A DNA stretch of 64,000 nucleotides from Diphasiastrum complanatum (GCA_029204225.1 CM055102.1:35520585-35584584), one strand, 5' to 3'; positions 35,395-46,683 are shown, numbered from the stretch's first letter. The notes: a model not told the origin generated them from the letters alone. A program made the numbers and translations.

Positions 35395-35538
35395 CTACAG
35401 ATCGGGAACATTATTATGATGATGAACCTTGCAGGATGCGGGAAGCCCTGAGGAAGAAGGTACGCCAGCGAGTTGAGCACGCCCCGTCTTATCCAGGCGA
35501 TGCGAGCAAGTAGCAGCAGCAGAGAAAGAAAGCGCCAT
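35395..35538 (-). CDS. Upstream ORF with transit-peptide look; possible alternative first exon
   Basis: The ATG at 35538 opens a 47-codon frame starting MALSFSAAATC, rich in Ser, Ala and Arg, without acid residues in its first part. A GT after codon 37 (35427-35426) and an AG at 35321-35320 would remove 108 bases and join codon 37 in frame to codon 9 of YCF54, giving a longer transit peptide. Otherwise it is an upstream ORF in the 5' leader that would lower translation of the main ATG. Both readings are inference. Confidence 0.45.
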   Translation of the reverse strand: MALSFSAAATCSHRLDKTGRAQLAGVPSSSGLPASCKVHHHNNVPDL

Positions 35539-35584
35539 TCTCAAACGCCAACGATCAATGTCCACTCATTACTCTTTCTTTCTT

Positions 35585-35617
35585 CTATTTCAGCAGCTGA
35601 AGAAGCTCATCCGCCAT
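35585..35617 (-). promoter_or_regulatory. Short upstream ORF (10 codons)
   Basis: ATG at 35617 to TAG at 35585 on the minus strand encodes MADELLQLLK. It lies upstream of both YCF54 ATGs and matters only if transcription starts further right. Confidence 0.35.
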
Positions 35618-35789
35618 CGCCACTGCAATAGGTAATAACCACAAGAACAATTTAACAACTTTGTTGCCTCAAGTGTTAATTTGAAATATGCTCGGGTATC
35701 TAAGGCTATTTGTTAAGCTTCATGTGAATGGTCGATAAAATTTGCCAAACAATATCAAAAGATAAAGGAAGCGTAAAAGGTCATATCAC

Positions 35790-36168
35790 TCACTCGGGTG
35801 TATGGGCAGAGTTGTAGAGTGCCACCGAAAAAGGGTGCAGGCTCAAATACCGACCAATAAGGTTCATCGCACTCAGGTGTATGGGCACATTGGGCAGAGT
35901 TGTTGACGACCACTGTGTAGTGACATCTAAGGAACTTAGCTCCATAAATGGCAAGTTGTATATATTGTATATAACGGTGACATCTAAGGAACTTAGCTCC
36001 ATAAATGGCAAGTTGTATATATTGTATATAACGACCACTAGTAGCTAAACATGTATGCAAAAAAACACAAGTGTGGTGACATCTAAGGAGCTTAGCTCCA
36101 TAAATGGCATTGTCAAGTTGTATATATTGTATATAATGACCACTAGTAGCTAAACATGTATGCAAAAA
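35790..36168. repeat. Repeat cluster upstream of YCF54
   Basis: A unit starting TGACATCTAAGG and ending TTGTATATATTGTATATAA occurs at 35921, 35978 and 36077. The last two also carry a 3' extension with CCACTAGTAGCTAAACATG. A second pair with CACTC(G/A)GGTGTATGGGC lies at 35794 and 35870. Minus-strand frames of 82 and 136 codons here are made by the repeats. Confidence 0.9.
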
Positions 36169-36470
36169 AACAAAACATTGATAGGTTCATGTTTGAAGGA
36201 CATTTAAATTTTTTGAAAAATAAATAATATAAATTCATTTTTCATATTATGCACATCACCGTAATTCTTAAATGAACATGTATAACCCAAAAATTCATTC
36301 TAAAACCTACATAGTTCCAACACATACCAAGTGGCAACCTTTCAAAGGCCAAGCCAAATTGATCTTAAATTGCTATGCCAACTTGTCAAGTGGGCATTGG
36401 TATTGGTCATAGGTGGTTAAATTGCAATAGCTTCCATGCGACTTCTAGAGTATCAAATGTTTTTTCATCA
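36169..36470. other. No recognisable gene
   Basis: AT-rich spacer between the repeat cluster and the next copia fragment. Confidence 0.4.
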
Positions 36471-37125
36471 GCTACACTACTTCAGGTCAAGCCTATAAGT
36501 TGTTCGATCCCATTGAGTCAAAGACATTCACTAGCCGGGATGTCATCTTCATCGAAGATCAGTTTCAGGACCTCAAAGGAAAAGGCAGTGCTCAGGTAGC
36601 TAACTTGTCAGATTCTCTTGACATATTGCACTTTCGAGTTCCTAAGTCGACTACTTCTCTTGAAGGACCAAGCTCATCTACTCTCGACGAACAACAAATC
36701 AACGGCAAATCAGAAGATGATATTGTAGTTCAGTGATTACAATATGATGGAAATGATCAACTTTCTCTATTTCCCAGAAGATCATCAAGAGCTAGCAGAT
36801 CATCTAACTAGTATATCGACGAGTCTGCAGCCTGCCTTGTTCATGAGATGACATCTATCAAAGAGGCACTCAGTCAGCTTGATTCAGACCTCTGGAAAGA
36901 AGCTATGGATAAAGAGTATTCATCTCTTATCAAGAGCCAGACATGGACGATTGTCGAAGTACCTGCTAGCAGAAACGTAGTTGATTGCAAATGGATTTTC
37001 AAAGTCAAGTACAATGCAGATGGAAGCATCAACAAGAGAAAGACACGACTTGTCGCTATAGATTTTTCTCAGGTATACAATGTCGATTACACTGAGACAT
37101 TCTTCTATTCGACTTTTACTATCAT
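36471..37125 (+). pseudogene. TE11 copia integrase C-terminus and RT start
   Basis: Plus strand: KLFDPIESKTFTSRDVIFIED (integrase C-terminal part), a linker with one stop at 36734, then the RT start in the frame 36848-37303: LWKEAMDKEYSSLIKSQTW, VVDCKWIFKVKYNADGSINK, YNVDYTETFF. RT stops at about 37120 and the frame runs on into antisense sequence of TE12, so the last 60 codons of that frame are not protein. Confidence 0.82.
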
Positions 37126-38042
37126 TTGCGGCTACAACAAATTTGAAAATATATCAAATGGATGTACAGATATCATTTGCTTGTTGATTTGGTTGCTTGG
37201 TTGCATTTTTCGCTTGGAGAATTTGACAATCCTTGATCTCATGGTTATTGCACTTGCAATACCTACAAAACATCTTCTTCTAGAGCCTGAGAGAAGGAAG
37301 TAGAAGAAGTGTTTTGACTTTTTCTATTGTCTTCTTGTAGCAACGTAGTGATAACTCTAGTAAGAGTTAAATCTGAGTGTGTCGATATGATCATCACCCA
37401 GTTCTCATATGTAGAGGGCAAGCTTGAAAGTAATGTCATAATTGTGTCTTGATCGTCTATGACTGATCTGACAATGGCCATCTGTTGCAAGAGATTCTTA
37501 AACTGGCTAATGTGACTCTGAAGAGAATCACCAGTAGACATTTTGAATGTGAAAAATTTTCTTCGTAGATGTAACCTAGTAGTTATGTTCCTCACGTCAT
37601 ATAGTGAGTTCAAATATTCCAAACGTCTCTTGACATTTTAGCTTCAGTTATATGTCCAATCTGTGTATCTGATATATTGAAGATAATAAGTGCGAAAGCT
37701 TTACCATCCTTCGATTTTCACTTTGAGTCATCATCTTCAGGTTTTACTTCTGTACCTTTAACAACATTCCATAAGTCGCTAGCGATTAGCAAGGTCTTCA
37801 TCTATAATTTTCACAAATAATAATTGGATCCAATCAGCTTGTCTGCGATAAGACCGACTTTACTTTGAGAATCAATCTGGAACTTAGTCTGTTGATTGTA
37901 TCGACGATGATGCTAAGATGTAGTAATGCCAACAATAGGAAATCAATTTTCTAATACTGAAAGGTTGAAAAGAATGAAGAATATGATATCAATTTGATAT
38001 CGCAAAAGATATCAAGTTTTTGAGCTTTCGCTCTGATATCAT
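37126..38042 (-). pseudogene. TE12 copia gag with primer binding site
   Basis: Minus strand. A primer-site remnant TGATATCAGAGC lies near 38042-38030. Gag N-terminal sequence follows with stops, then an open 119-codon frame (37622-37263) with the UBN2 block TRLHLRRKFFTFKMS and SLPSTYENWVM, and in another frame the zinc knuckle CRYCKCNNHEIKDC (about 37265-37222). It is cut at 37125 by the TE11 junction. Confidence 0.82.
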
Positions 38043-38797
38043 GTTGGAATCAGATAAAGAAGTAGTGACTTAGTGAAAATATCAGCTAGTTGTTCTTCTG
38101 TGCCACAATGAACAACATGAATTTCACGACTCAACAGCCTCTCACGTATAAAGTGATACTAAATCTCAATGTGTTTAGTTCTCGCATGGAACACTGGATT
38201 TTTTGCTAGCTGAATGTCACTCTGACTGTCGCTATGTAAAGTCGTGGGATTTTTCTGCTTCATGCCAACTTCTTCCAAGATTTGTCTCAACCATATAGCT
38301 TCCTGTGCTGCACTACACATTGCCTTATACTCTACCTCTGTGGTGGAAAGAGCCATTGTACTTTGCTTCTTACTAGACCAGGAAAAGCAACTACCACAAA
38401 ATTGGAATACATACCCTGTGGTGGATCTACGATCATCATAGTCACCTCCCCAATCCGCATCCACATAACCACACAACTCAGGTAAACCATCATGCTTTCT
38501 GTAAATAAAGCCATACTCTGAAGTGCCTTTTACATAATGCAAAATGCGTTTAGCTGTCTTCCAATGCATTTCCGTAGGTGCTGCTATAAACTAACTTAAA
38601 ATACCAACAACATAGCATATATATGGTCTAGTCATGGTAAGGTAAATCAAGCTGTCTGGTGAAACGGACGTTCCATTATCCAACACTTTCATGCTACTGA
38701 ATCAATTTTTGTTACCTGTCATGTGTCTTGTGGCTCCTGAGTCAATATACCATGTTTGATCATCTTGATTAGATGACGATGCAGATATGAAGATGCA
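38043..38797 (-). pseudogene. Copia protease fused to RNase H
   Basis: Minus strand. Protease start TWYIDSGATRHMTGN (about 38755-38710), then directly SPDSLIYLTMTRPYICYVVG, HWKTAKRILHYVKGTSEYGF, GYVDADWGGDYDDRRSTTGY, STTEVEYKA and HARTKHIEI (open frame 38569-38159), ending ADIFTKSLL near 38070. Integrase and RT are deleted between protease and RNase H. The next thing on the same strand is the TE12 primer site, with no LTR between. Confidence 0.84.
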
Positions 38798-40136
38798 TGT
38801 AAGTGGATCTATAGATTAAAGTACAATCAAGATGGATCTATAAGTAAGTACAAAGCTAGATTGGTTGCTAAGGGGTTTCTTCAAACTAAAGGCATAGATT
38901 ATGAAGAAACATTTGCTCCTATAGCAAAGCTTGTAACCATTAGATTGATCATTTGTATTGCTACTTTATTCAAGTGGAATCTCTATCAAATGGATGTGAC
39001 AAATGCTTTCTTGTATGGATACTTGGAGGAGGAAATATACATGTTTCAACCCGAGGGCTTCATCAAGGATGGTGAGAAGGACAAGGTTTACCACCTAAGG
39101 AAGAGCCTATATGGCTTGAAGCAAGCATCTAGAGCTTGGTACCCTAGGTTGCATGATTTTCTCTACTCTCTTGGCTTTGTGATTAGCTCTTATGAGCCTT
39201 ATTTGTACATCAAATGTAATGATGGAAAGATCATCATTTTAGTACTTTATGTTGATGATATCATATTGACAGGAAATGATGGTGAAGGCATAAGAAATGT
39301 TAAATTTTCCTTGTCTAGTGAATTCAAGATGGTAGATCTACGACTTCTTAAGGTCATACTTGGAATAGAAATTATTAGAGGTAGTGATTTTACTTTTATA
39401 AGTCAATCAAGGTATGCTATTTCCATTCTTGAAAGGTTTGGCATGAAAGATTGTAAGGGGATTGACACCCCTATGGAACAAGTTTGTAAAGTTATTAATG
39501 ATTGTGACGAAGCATCCTTTGAGGACATCACACTCTTTAGGAAGCTAATAGGCTCCTTAATCTATTTGACAATCACTAGACCAGATTTGAGATATAGTGT
39601 AAGCAAGTTAAGTCAATATATGCAAGGCCCCTTGATGCATCATTGGAAAAGTGCCAAGAGAGTGCTTAGATATGTCTCTTCTACTAGATTTTTTGGCATT
39701 CTCTATCAAGGACCTAACTTGTACTTGAGAGCATTTTCAGATTCAGATTTTGTAGGAGACAAGATGGATAGAAGATCCATAAGTGCATTTGTTGCTTTTC
39801 TTTGTGGAGGAGTGATATCTTGGCTTTCCAAAAAGCAAGATACAATTTCTCTTTCCTCTTGTGAAGCCGAGTACAAGGCATTGACTTCAACAACCAAAGA
39901 ACTCCTATGGCTAAGAAGACTTTTGGTGGAGCTTCAAGTGCTAAAGGACAAGGAAGTCCCTTGCATCTATTGTGACAATCAAGCTTCTCAACAAATTGCT
40001 ACCAATCCGATCTTCCATGCTAGAACAAAGCATATTGAGATAGCTCATCACTTTGAGGGAGAAGGTGCAATCCAAGGAGGTTCAACTTCATCATGTGCCA
40101 TCATCCGAGTGCGTAGCTGATATCTTAACCAAGCCT
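38798..40136 (+). pseudogene. TE13 copia reverse transcriptase-RNase H, long open frame
   Basis: Plus strand, open from at least 38798 to 40120 (about 440 codons), the longest open copia frame in the window. RT: CKWIYRLKYNQDGSISK, GIDYEETFAPIAK, MDVTNAFLYGYLEEEIYM, LYGLKQASRAWY, LYVDDIILTGND (intact box). RNase H: FSDSDFVGDKMDRRS, SSCEAEYKALTS, IYCDNQAS, HARTKHIEIAHHF. A late frame change at about 40050 leads to CVADILTKP. It has no LTR, gag or integrase and is bounded on both sides by minus-strand copia DNA. Confidence 0.88.
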
Positions 40137-41480
40137 AATATAGTGATATCGGATCTCAATTTGCTTACTCCTAAAGTGAAATCTAGGGTTGGCCGATAAG
40201 GCAATAGCACTCTGATTATCACAGAATATGATTGTAGGCTTGTACCAATACAAACTAATGTCTAAAAGTAAATTTCTCAACCAAAACGCTTCTTTAATAG
40301 ATTGAGAAGCAGCAATGTATTCTGCTTCTGTAGATGAAAGAGTGATAGAGGTTTGCTTACGACTGTTCCATGAGATAGGACCGCCGTTGAAGAATAATGT
40401 AAATCCAGATGTGGAACTACGACTGTCTACATCTCCTCCCCAGCTTGCATCAGAATATCCATTGAGCTGATGGAGATTGTCATTGTTGACTTCTCCATAG
40501 CAGATGCACTGGTCCATGGTAGCTCGAATATACCTCATGACTCTTATGAGAGCCTTCGAATGGGTAATGCCAGGAGTAGCCATATATTGGCTGAGTGATC
40601 TTTCTGCAAAATAGATGTCAGGTCTTGTACAGATCATTGTGTACATTAGAGATCCAAGTATTGATTGATAAGGATACTCTCTCATATGCTTCTCTTTCTA
40701 TTTGGTCTGGGGACATTGATCCTTTGACAAACGTAGGTCTGGATCCATCAGTGACTGAGCTAACTTACAGTTCATCGGATTATATCTGTCAAGATCATTG
40801 TGAAGATACCTTTGCTAAGTAATATAAATCAGTTGTCTCACTCTATCTCTATGGATTTGAATGCCGAGACAGAAGTGAGCTTCATCCAGATCAGTCATGT
40901 CGAACTCAAAAAATAACATCTGTTTAGCATCCTTAACCAAATTGGTATTGTTGCTGAAAAGCAACATATTACTCACATATAAGGTGATGGTAATGAAGGA
41001 TTGTTGCACCAACTTGGAATAGATGTTGCAATCAATAGTGCTCGGTTAGAAACCTTGTTCAATGAGGAATGTGTCGATTCTCTGAAACCAAGCTCTGGTA
41101 GACTGTTTCAAGCTGTAAAGTGTCTCATGGAGCTTACAAACATGATTCTTCATGCCTTCCAGAATATATCCTCTGGGATAGATCATGTAGATGTCTTCTT
41201 CTATAAATACATCCAGATAAGCTGATTGCACATCAAGTTGATGCACTTCAAGGTCGGCTGCTATAGCTGTTTATGGCAGAGCTGTAGTCCGATTTATAAA
41301 ACAGATCACACCATGCCGTAACCGCTGCCATAGGTAGAGGTGCACAGGAAATTGCGTGGTGCCCCGTGTAAGGAGTAAATTAGCGTATTGCTCATACGGC
41401 AACATGCACTTTTTTCATATGATAGGAGGGCTCGGATCGATGAGTGCTTAACTACTGGACTGAAAGTCTCACTATAGTCA
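40137..41480 (-). pseudogene. TE14 copia reverse transcriptase and RNase H
   Basis: Minus strand. RT pieces: DYSETFSPVVKHSSIRALL (about 41480-41415), a foreign stretch of about 120 bases (41280-41400), EVHQLDVQSAYLD and IYMIYPRGYI, then ITLYVSNMLLFSNN, where YVDD has become YVSN. RNase H lies in the frame 40685-40125: SLMYTMICTRPDI, GYSDASWGGDVDSRSSTSGF, SSTEAEYIAASQ, FCDNQSAIAL, RSKQIEIRYHYI. It is cut at 40137 by TE13. It is close in sequence to TE5. Confidence 0.86.
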
Positions 41481-42362
41481 ATGTTGGGATAAGTTATTGT
41501 TTATACAAGCTACAAAATAAGTTATTGTTTACACAAGCTACAAATATGACAATTACTAGTTCATGCATTCTTTTTTTGCATGGAAGTTGTAGTTTTGAGT
41601 TAAGTAAACCATGCTACAGTCTTAATTTATGGTACTAATTTAGCTTTTCATTCGAATGCTATTCATAGTTGGTCCAAATGCTATTCTTTTATTGTTTCAT
41701 GTACATATTTCATAAGACTATGTGGTCATTGTTAAGCTAGTCAATCTAGAGCATTGAATGGATGGTGGAGATTTGTTGTCTGATAAAATCAAATATTTGA
41801 ATCTTATAAATGATTAAGCACAAGAATATAACTAGATTTCTTTCACAAGAACCTATTGGAGTCAAATTTCCAATAGCTCGACAATTCCTAGCTTTCTAGG
41901 CAATGCAATACAAAATGAAAAATCTACTTGAGCATTTGAAACCAAATGAAATTCAGATTTTTACAACATATAGTCACATGTACTAACACTCGATCTACCA
42001 TTAAATTTATCAAGAAAAATGCTTCAACACTATCACAAAACATTGTAGATTGGAAGATAGAAGACCTCACTATCTTGGAATTTTCTTATGATGATAAATA
42101 CATTGGAAAGCTCCATCATTTATACTACTCTAGTCTAACCTGATATTCTCTTAAACTCACCCTAAGCCTATCCTAATCATGACTGCAATCAAGGTCCTCA
42201 AATTATATCACCATCTCTTGCACCTCTTGATCAAAAAACATGATTGAAAGATATGAACAATGTAGCTCCACCAATACTACAAGTGCTATAAAAATGCACA
42301 TTAGAATGAATCAATTCTAGAGGAGAGTTGTGAGATCTCTTAAAAAAAGAAGCTTATATGCC
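41481..42362. other. No recognisable gene; 28-bp direct repeat
   Basis: AT-rich DNA with several short frames that match nothing. A unit with ATAAGTTATTGTTTA and ACAAGCTACAAA occurs twice in tandem at 41491-41546, with one difference. Confidence 0.45.
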
Positions 42363-42982
42363 ACAATTCGTGTATCTGATTCACTTGTTTATTCAATTCC
42401 GCACTTTGGTTTGATTTTGTTGAATGCTATATTAATCTATTAGCGTAGATCAGCAGTGTCTGTCTACACTCTGAAGGATTGTAGGAATGATATAGCCGGC
42501 AGTGACCAGCAATCATATCTGAATTCCAAACGAACTGATTTTGTTTGTGAATGCTTTCGCTTCACAATCACTTGGCTATAAGCGCAAATCAATTTTAGAG
42601 CTCACTTAAGTTTCATTTCGTTTTGCTTTGTTTCATTTTGTTTTGTTTCGTCTCATCTCATCTCGTTACAAAGCCTGATTGATCTTTTTGTGAATGCTTG
42701 TACTTCATTTCGTTTCGTGTTGTTTCGCGATCTCTATGTTTCCAGCATGAATCAATGTTAGAGCTCATTTAAGTTTCGCTTTGCTTCACTTCATTTCATT
42801 TTCGTCTAGATTTCATCTTATTTCAGTTCGTTGTGTTATAGAGCCTGATTGATTCAACACAAATTATTCTTGGACAGAAATAATTCGAGTTTCATGAAAC
42901 TATTCGAGATTGTTTTTTTTAATCAGTTTATCACCAGAGTTCTAGCTGAAATTTGCATTTCTGAGTGCAATTTTTCGCATCA
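42363..42982 (+). repeat. TE15 5' LTR, truncated
   Basis: Matches 47032-47682 and ends GCATCA before the primer site. The first half of the LTR, present in the 3' copy from 46168, is missing. It is full of TTTCGTTTCG/TCTCATCTCG words. Confidence 0.85.
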
Positions 42983-42983
42983 G

Positions 42984-42996
42984 TGGTATGAAACCC
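42984..42996 (+). other. TE15 primer binding site (mutated)
   Basis: TGGTATGAAACCC, one base after the LTR; the matching site of the related TE17 is TGGTATCAAAGCC. Confidence 0.75.
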
Positions 42997-43096
42997 ACCT
43001 TGTCATAGTTTGACATAGCCGAAAAGCTATTAGATCCAGGAGGCTAAGCATTTAAACAAACAACCATTAACAAGTGAAAACACAAATTCAGTAGCA

Positions 43097-44030
43097 ATGG
43101 CTTCAATTGGTAGCATACAATCCAATATTTGTACAGTTCTGGATTAATCAAGATCTAACTTCCTAGCATGGAAGGTGAAGACCTCGCTGATACTAAAGGG
43201 TGAAAGATTATTCCCCTGAGTAGATGGCACTGAGGAGATGCCTACAACAACAGACAAGGAGCTATGCGAATGGAGGGAGAAGAATGACAAGGCAATAAGT
43301 AGCCTTGCTAACATCATCCATCGAGGATAGCCTCACACTTGACCTGGCTACACTCTCCAAGGCAAAAGAGATGTAGGATACACTAGTCACAAGATTTCAG
43401 ATGAAATTACGTAGTCAAATAATGATGCTTGAAGATCAGCTGACAAACCTGCAGTGGGATGGCAAAGACTTCACTTCTTTTGTTAGGAAGATGAAGGATC
43501 TAATTCTTTCACTACACAATTCTGGAACAAAAAATGTAGTGTCAATAGAAAAGTAACTCACGTATCTGTTGAGAGCCTTACCAAGGTCATTCCAGACAAC
43601 CAAAACTCTACTAGCAAAGGGTCCTACAATGACACTCGAAAAGGCAATTGTCGAGATTTGAGAAGAAGTCGAGGCTAGAGAGCACCTTGATCACAAAGAT
43701 GCTTCTGACCAGACCCTCTACAACAACAAGGAGAAGGCCAAGAAACAAATCAAGCCTAAGAGGGAGTCAGATTGAAAGCAGAACCATGATCAGCAAGCAG
43801 AAGAATCCAGCAAAGGCAAATGGAAGAACAAAGGAAGGTCGAAACAGCAAAGTAGAGACAAGAAGACCTACGTGAGATGCAAACACGAAGGATACACTGT
43901 CGATTTGTGTTGGCTCAATCAAAAAATTGAGTGTATCCACTACCACAAGAAGGGTCATGCAGCCGCGGACTGCTGCCTGAACCCAAGAAACAAATAAGCA
44001 CAAAGCAGATAGGAGAACAATATTAGTTTG
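43097..44030 (+). pseudogene. TE15 copia gag (broken)
   Basis: ATG at 43097 starts MASIGSIQSNICTVLD, then a stop and SNFLAWKVKTSLILKG, GTEEMPTTTDKELCEW. After many frame changes the two zinc knuckles can be read near 43870-43980: the first with its first Cys present (VRCKHEGYTVDLC), the second damaged (CIHYHKKGHAAADC, Tyr for Cys). Confidence 0.85.
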
Positions 44031-45090
44031 TCCTATGTCAAGGAGCCAGAGAGCTCAAAAATGGGTGAAGAAAGATCGAACAGAAATAATTCAACCACCT
44101 ACATATGTGCAGATGTGTGTGCAGTGTCAACACTTGACACACATGAGGTAATCCTAGACTCAGAAGCCACCTTACACTTTGTTATATCAAGACGAATTAT
44201 GTCTGATTTTTGAAGTGTAGATCCATTAAGATTTATTGTTCTTGGAGATGGATCCAAACACCAAGTGAATGGTGTTGGTTCATTTTGGCTCAACACAAAT
44301 GGTAGAGACAGACGACTCGAAGATGTTCTATTCGTGCCTACAGGACTTGCTATCTATAGCAAGAATAGCTGATGCAGGGATGCGTGTGACGTTCTCAGAT
44401 GAAGCATGCAAGTACCAGTACCCTGATCACTCAAGATAGAAGAAAAGACAATCTGTATCACTTAAAGATACGCTTCTTGCAGATCAAGTGCATCAGACTC
44501 ATGATGATTCGCCAGACACTCTATGGCACATGAGACTATGCCATATGAATTCAATGGCACTATACCAAGCAAGCCATCATGGAGAAATCACAAGGGTGAG
44601 CATCTCGAATGCGAACAGTTCAACTACTTGTGATGCATGTGAAGGGTAAGATGTCACGCACTCCATTTTTCAAGGACTCCTAGAGAACGACTAGGATTCT
44701 AAAGTTAGGACATTTTGACATCTGTGGGCCTTTCAATGTGATCTCAGTAGGAGGCTCAAAATATTACATTACCTTTATTGATGATTACAGTAAATTTGCC
44801 AGAGTCTATTCACACATCTGCACAGATGTGGGCAGTCGAATTATTTCTGAGACTTTCTCTCCTATCGTGAAACATTCATTCCTATGTTTACTATTTGCAT
44901 ATGCAGCTACGTATGATCTCAGGATTCACATTGTGGACGAGAAGACAGCTTTCTTGCATGGTGAGATGGACGAAGAAGTTTACATGGATCAACCCCTAGG
45001 CTATATCTCGAATTCACTTCCTACTTATGCATGCAGAATGCATAGACTCATCTACGGTCTAAAGCAATCAGCACAACAATGATACAAGAA
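44031..45090 (+). pseudogene. TE15 protease, pre-integrase and an integrase-RT fusion
   Basis: Protease reads VILDSEATLHFV, with Glu in the Gly position of the active-site DSGA. The pre-integrase region follows with stops. In the frame 44738-45082 the start of integrase (GGSKYYITFIDDYSKFARVYSHI) is followed in frame by RT (SETFSPIVKHSFLC, KTAFLHGEMDEEVYMDQPLGYI, LIYGLKQSAQQ), so the integrase core is deleted without loss of frame. Confidence 0.85.
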
Positions 45091-46167
45091 GAAAGATCAA
45101 GCCTTGAAATCCTTAGGATTCAAGCCACTAATCTGATTCCAATGTCTATGTAAGAATTATAGATGGGAAGTTCATCATTGTAGCTATGTATGTGGACATC
45201 ACTCTAACACTTTGCAAGAGTGAAAAGCTTATTGCTGAAGTGAAGTATGATATCTCGAAACATTTTGAGATTGCAGATCTGGGAGAAGCCAGATGTTACC
45301 TTCGCTTGCAGATTGACAGGGACTATGAGGGAGGTAAATTGTACCTTCATCAGTCCAGATACACCCAAAAAATTCTAGAAGATTTCAGGATGTTGAATTT
45401 CAAAGGAGCGAATACTCCAATGCTTGAAGGAATAATACTGACAAACAAAAACTGTTCGAGAACTAAAGAAGAGAGAGAATTGATGCAACTCACACCATAT
45501 AGAAAATTGATAGGATCGTTGATGTACCTTGCAGATAACACACCTTCTAACATTGCTTATGAAGTATTCAGGATGAGCCAATTTTGCACGAATCTAGACA
45601 ATTGGAAGATTGCAAAACGAATTTTGCAATATCTTCAATTAACAAAAGATTTTGGTTTGTGTTATTGTCGTGATGTAGGGTTCTAGATGCTTTCCTATAG
45701 TGATCTAGTTGGGCATACCTCAAGGATGAATACAAAAGTGTCTCAGGAGGATGCACCATCATGTCAGGTGTAGCAATTCTCTGGGTCAGCAAGAAGCAAA
45801 CCATTGTGGCTCAGTCATCCTGCGAAGTAGAGTATGTTGCAGCAGCAAAGATGGCCAATGAGATAATTTGGCTCAAACTGTTCCTTGACGAACTGGGCGA
45901 AACGAGGAATGAACTTTTGGTTTTGTAGATGGACAACACATCTGCAATACATCTGACAAAAGACCCTGTGTTTTACTCAAGGATGAAACACATTGCGATC
46001 AAGTACCACTTGATAAGAGATCTGATTGGAAGAAGATGATGCAGACCACTTTCATTGGAACGAAAGACAAGGTTGTTGACATTTTCACAAAGGCCTTAGA
46101 CAAAGGTCTGTTTGAGAAACAGAGGAGCAGTCTTGGAGTCGTCAAGCTATCATGCTTTGAGAGGGAG
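45091..46167 (+). pseudogene. TE15 reverse transcriptase end and RNase H
   Basis: The frame 45186-45686 starts at the catalytic box, which reads MYVDITLTL (YVDD to YVDI), and runs through LGEARCYLRLQIDRD, YRKLIGSLMYLAD and IAKRILQYLQLTKDFGL. RNase H continues in another frame with SKKQTIVAQSSCEVEYVAAAK, a stop at about 45927, MDNTSAIHLTKDPVFYSRMKHIAIKYHLIRD. A polypurine tract GAGAGGGAG ends at 46167. Confidence 0.86.
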
Positions 46168-46683
46168 TTGAAGAAACAAAAATACTTCTAGTGCCAAAGC
46201 TTTGCTAGCTTTCAATCCTGAACTTTTGACAAAAGGCGACATGACACGACACGATATGAAACGACATGACACAACATGAAACCAGTTGTGCTCCTCAACT
46301 GACCAAGAAGATCAGCCAAGTACCATGGGGTACAAATATTTGATCATATATCATGACATCAGCAAAATTACTCTAGATTGTGGCTAATCTACCACTGTTT
46401 GAGAAATAGAGGAGCAGTCTTGGAGTCGTCAAGCTATCATGCTTTGAGAGGGAGTTGAAGAAACAAAAATACTTCTAGTGCCAAAGCTTTGCTAGCTTTC
46501 AATCCTGAACTTTTGACAAAAGGTGACACGACACGACACGACACAACACGAAATCAGTCGTGCTCCTCAACTAACCAAGAAGATCAGCCAAGTATCTGGT
46601 ACAAATATTTGATCAGATATCATGACATCAGCAAAAGTACTCTAGATCGTGGCTAATCTACCACTCTTGTAATTCATGATATC
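46110..46683. repeat. 287-bp tandem duplication over the TE15 polypurine tract
   Basis: The unit starting TTTGAGAAA(C/T) occurs at 46111 and 46398. It holds the last RNase H codons, the polypurine tract and the first about 230 bp of the LTR. Copies differ at scattered bases, for example in the GACACGACACG run, which is longer in the second. Confidence 0.93.

Noticed and set aside
37126-37303. C-terminal end of the 151-codon plus frame as RT
   Set aside because: After the RT start the frame crosses into antisense gag of TE12; those codons are not protein.
46230-46560. GACACGACACG runs as telomeric or centromeric satellite
   Set aside because: They are short, lie inside LTRs and do not form long arrays.
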